Origin: Polaromonas sp.
Lineage (GTDB): Bacteria; Pseudomonadota; Gammaproteobacteria; Burkholderiales; Burkholderiaceae_C
NCBI RefSeq assembly: GCF_012927455.1
Contig: NZ_JABBPE010000002.1
Location: 1 to 64,000 of the forward strand
Direction of reading: 5' to 3'
DNA length: 64,000 nt
Part shown: piece by piece, positions 61,765 to 64,000 of the stretch
How the letters are laid out: each line of letters opens with the position of its first letter
Numbering within the stretch: position 1 is the first letter of the stretch
Notes under the pieces: model-generated
The model's database searches: none
Told to the model about the DNA's origin: nothing
What the model saw: only the letters and a program-made list of their open reading frames with translations
Translations under genes and position numbers: made by a program

Positions 61765-62094
61765 ATGACACACATCGTCTCCGACTCGTGCATCCGCTGC
61801 AAATACACCGACTGCGTGGACGTTTGCCCTGTGGACTGCTTCCGCGAAGGCCCCAACATGCTGGTGATCGACCCGGACGAATGCATTGATTGCGCAGTCT
61901 GCATTCCCGAATGCCCGGTCAATGCCATCTACGCCGAAGAAGACGTGCCGGCCGACCAGATGCAGTTCATCAAGATCAATGCTGACCTGAGCCGCGCCCC
62001 GGGCTGGAAAAGCATCACCAAGCGCAAAGACCCTTTGCCGGATGCCGATGAATGGAAAGACAAGGACGGCAAGCTGTCCGAGCTGGTGCGCTGA
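61765..62094 (+). CDS. fdxA: 7Fe ferredoxin FdxA
   Basis: 109 residues. [3Fe-4S] and [4Fe-4S] cluster motifs: [20 protein letters not shown] and [20 protein letters not shown]. The C-terminal extension is typical of FdxA. It is 110 bp after cysN and just before a ferredoxin-NADP reductase. It could feed electrons to sulfite reductase or other enzymes. Confidence 0.94.
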   Translation: MTHIVSDSCIRCKYTDCVDVCPVDCFREGPNMLVIDPDECIDCAVCIPECPVNAIYAEEDVPADQMQFIKINADLSRAPGWKSITKRKDPLPDADEWKDKDGKLSELVR

Positions 62095-62149
62095 AAACTC
62101 CCACACCGCCGGGCCTGTCGTGCCCCCCACTATCCGTTTAAAAAAAGCA

Positions 62150-63265
62150 ATGCCCAAGAAAAACATGGAACCTCAACTGAATCAAGAAGTCATCAATACC
62201 GCTGCCGCGCACGATGGCCCCATCGAAACCGATGCCGTCATTGTGGGCGCCGGCCCTGTCGGTCTTTTTCAGGTGTTTGAGCTGGGTTTGCTCGAAATCA
62301 AGGCCCATGTGATCGACTCGCTGGCCTATCCCGGCGGGCAGTGCATCGAGCTCTATCCCGATAAGCCGATTTATGACATTCCTGCGGTGCCGGTGTGTAC
62401 CGGCAAGGAACTGACCGACAACCTACTTAAACAAATCGAGCCATTTGGCGCGACTTTTCACTTCGGTCAGGAAGTCAGCGTGGTTGACCAGCAGCAGGAC
62501 GGCCGCTTTTTTGTGGAGACCTCCAAAGGCACACAGTTTCTGACCAAGACCATCTTCATTGCAGCCGGCGTCGGCGCTTTCCAGCCCAAGCTGCTGCGGG
62601 TCGATGGCCTGGAGAAGTTTGACGACAGCCAGCTGTTTTACCGCGTCAGAAACCCGGCTGACTTTGCCGGCAAAAACCTGGTGATCGTCGGCGGCGGAGA
62701 TTCCGCGCTGGACTGGGCCCTGAACTTTGTCAAGGACGGCCCGCACAAGGCTGAAAGCGTAATTTTGATTCACCGACGCGACGGCTTCAAGGCCGCGCCT
62801 GCCAGCGTCGCCAAAATGAAAGAGCTGTGCGACGCCTTCGAGATGCAATTCATCGTCGGTCAGGTCACTGGCTACGATGAAAAGGACGGGCAGCTGACTG
62901 CCGCCAAGGTGACGGGTGCCGATGGCATCACGCGCGTTGTGCCGCTGGACGTTTTGCTGGTGTTCTTCGGGCTGTCGCCCAAGCTCGGGCCGATTGCCCA
63001 CTGGGGCCTGGACATCGAGCGCAAGCAGCTCAAGGTGGACACCGAGAAGTTTTCCACCAATGTTCCGGGCATCTTCGCAGTAGGCGACATCAACATTTAC
63101 CCCGGTAAGAAGAAGCTGATTTTGAGCGGCTTTCATGAATGTGCACTGGCCGCTTTTGGCGCTGCGCCGCTGATCTTCCCGGACAAGAAGATCCATCTGC
63201 AATACACCACGACCAGCCCCAAACTGCACAAGGTGCTGGGTGTTGAGTCTCCGGTGTTCGACTGA
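62150..63265 (+). CDS. Ferredoxin/flavodoxin-NADP reductase (thioredoxin reductase-like type)
   Basis: 371 residues from ATG 62150; ATG 62165 ([11 protein letters not shown]) is an equally possible start. FAD motif [43 protein letters not shown] motif [18 protein letters not shown], and ending [40 protein letters not shown]. No redox CxxC, so it is the ferredoxin reductase branch (YumC-like), consistent with fdxA next to it. Terminator follows. Confidence 0.9.
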   Translation: MPKKNMEPQLNQEVINTAAAHDGPIETDAVIVGAGPVGLFQVFELGLLEIKAHVIDSLAYPGGQCIELYPDKPIYDIPAVPVCTGKELTDNLLKQIEPFGATFHFGQEVSVVDQQQDGRFFVETSKGTQFLTKTIFIAAGVGAFQPKLLRVDGLEKFDDSQLFYRVRNPADFAGKNLVIVGGGDSALDWALNFVKDGPHKAESVILIHRRDGFKAAPASVAKMKELCDAFEMQFIVGQVTGYDEKDGQLTAAKVTGADGITRVVPLDVLLVFFGLSPKLGPIAHWGLDIERKQLKVDTEKFSTNVPGIFAVGDINIYPGKKKLILSGFHECALAAFGAAPLIFPDKKIHLQYTTTSPKLHKVLGVESPVFD

Positions 63266-63292
63266 CGCGCGGCGTCAAGGTCTGTGCCGGCA

Positions 63293-63317
63293 AGCCCGCT
63301 TCCATGCGGGCTTTTTT
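63293..63317 (+). terminator. Rho-independent terminator
   Basis: AGCCCGC-TTCCAT-GCGGGCT followed by TTTTTT, 28 bp after the ferredoxin reductase stop. Confidence 0.88.
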
Positions 63318-63407
63318 ACGCGCTTTTTTTAGTCGGGGTCAAAGCAGCGCCACAACCAGCGCTTCATTGATCGGCTCTACAATTTGCACTGTGTTCGTTA
63401 GAACACT

Positions 63408-63502
63408 TTCGCTGGGGGTGTTGCTGCATTTCATTTTTTGATGGGCAGTGACTGAGAAAGTCCCTTTGAACCTGACTGAGGTAATCCTCGCGCAGGGAAG
63501 CA
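63408..63502 (+). promoter_or_regulatory. TPP (THI-box) riboswitch
   Basis: Matches the TPP aptamer: GGGGGTG in the P1/P2 region, ACTGAGAAAGTCCCTTTGAA (containing CTGAGA and CCCTTTGAACCTGA), TAATCCTCGCGCAGGGAA. The conserved CTGAGA core and CAGGGAAGCA are intact. It should bind thiamine pyrophosphate and reduce expression of the downstream transporter gene. Confidence 0.93.
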
Positions 63503-63512
63503 TGTTCCAGAC

Positions 63513-63533
63513 GCTCCCGAATAATTTCGGAGC
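63513..63533 (+). promoter_or_regulatory. Hairpin in the riboswitch expression platform
   Basis: GCTCCCGAA-TAAT-TTCGGAGC with one bulged C, between the riboswitch and the permease start (63574). Its place fits a translational or transcription control element. No T-run follows directly. Confidence 0.5.
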
Positions 63534-63573
63534 TTCAGGCAAGCCGACCTGCCATGAACGAATGGAACGGGCC

Positions 63574-64000
63574 ATGGCTACCACTTCACACTCCACCGGG
63601 GGCGGCAACACCGCGCTGACACCGCTGCCGCAAGGCGAGCGCCTGTTCGGCTGGCGCGACCATGCGGCGCTCTGGCTCAGCCTGGGCGTAGGCCTGCTGG
63701 TCATGCAGATAGGCGCTTACCTGGTGCCCGCGCTGGGCGCTCAGGCGGCCTTGACAGTGATCGTCTGCGGCTCGGTACTGGGCGCAGGCCTGCTGGCCTG
63801 GACCGCCAAGATTGGCTGCGACAGCGGTTTGTCGAGTGCCGGCCTGATGCACGCCACTTACGGCAGCAGCTTCGCGCGGCTGCCGGTGCTGCTCAACATC
63901 GTGCAGCTGATTGGCTGGACCACCTTTGAGCTGGTCGTCATGCGCGACGGCACAGTGGCCATCGCACGTCAGTCCGGCAGTTTCAGCGCGGCCTGGTGGC
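63574..64000 (+). CDS. cytX: NCS1-family permease (CytX-like, thiamin precursor), truncated by window end
   Basis: 142 residues visible; the window cuts it. Starts at ATG 63574 (MATTSHSTGGGNTALTPLPQ), alternative ATG 63562. WRDHAALWLSLGVGLLVMQI, LGAGLLAWTAKIGCDSGLSS and GLMHATYGSSFARLPVLLNI are NCS1 features (first segments). The TPP riboswitch upstream indicates transport of a thiamin precursor (hydroxymethylpyrimidine), which defines CytX. Confidence 0.85.
   Translation, partial: MATTSHSTGGGNTALTPLPQGERLFGWRDHAALWLSLGVGLLVMQIGAYLVPALGAQAALTVIVCGSVLGAGLLAWTAKIGCDSGLSSAGLMHATYGSSFARLPVLLNIVQLIGWTTFELVVMRDGTVAIARQSGSFSAAWW

Overview
The window looks like a chromosomal segment of a betaproteobacterium of the order Burkholderiales, most likely family Comamonadaceae (Polaromonas/Rhodoferax type). 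This is an inference from gene content (PepA-HolC, LptFG, an ImuA-ImuB-DnaE2 mutasome, an ArgA-type N-acetylglutamate synthase, a DUF934-containing cys operon), high GC, and many copies of a short dispersed repeat with the core GGGCTAGAGGCC that I associate with this family. No rRNA, tRNA or CRISPR array was recognised.

Layout. 1-2.3 kb: the edge of an accessory region, with 23-bp tandem repeats, a decayed SOS-response-associated peptidase (SRAP/YedK-type) gene and a P4-type tyrosine integrase. 2.3-11.1 kb: housekeeping genes (Liv-type binding protein; pepA-holC-hypothetical; lptF-lptG; cbiX-type chelatase; cysB; aminotransferase; DUF3309 peptide). 11.3-16.9 kb: a periplasmic redox cluster. 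It holds a Fur-like box, a broken c-type cytochrome gene, a triheme c7-type cytochrome, a cytochrome c'-like protein, an unknown exported helical protein, an exported protein with two PilJ/NarX-like sensor domains, and a Tat-exported multicopper oxidase. 17-25.6 kb: hrpA, a degenerate GGDEF membrane protein, argA, a hydrolase-phosphoribosyltransferase pair. 25.6-31.2 kb: the SOS mutasome imuA-imuB-dnaE2 behind a perfect CTGT-N8-ACAG LexA box. 31.4-41.2 kb: dsbB between two short tandem repeats, a flavin oxidoreductase, a LysR/azoreductase divergon, an FMN reductase, a YihY/BrkB membrane protein and a class-2 UvrA. 41.3-53.9 kb: two adjacent Crp/Fnr regulators, a DHA2 drug exporter, a DEAD-box helicase, a DsbA-like protein, small proteins, a CaiB-type CoA transferase, yggX, mnmC and a response-regulator-like protein. 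54-63.3 kb: an orphan binding protein, then a sulfate assimilation operon (TSUP permease, cysI, DUF934, cysH, cysD, cysN), a 7Fe ferredoxin and a ferredoxin-NADP reductase. 63.4-64 kb: a TPP riboswitch ahead of a truncated NCS1 permease (CytX type).

The sulfur genes form a coherent route. CysDN makes APS, a four-cysteine CysH reduces APS directly (no CysC is present), and CysI reduces sulfite; CysB, 46 kb away, is the expected activator. The mutasome is an SOS unit. The most unusual structural theme is the dispersed repeat. It keeps a GCCC-N9-GGGC stem while its 9-nt loop varies, and it lies inside open reading frames (hrpA, dnaE2, imuB twice) without breaking them. Degenerate copies appear to supply the first codons of the DUF934 gene and of cysN. 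The least explained gene set is the 11.3-16.9 kb redox cluster.
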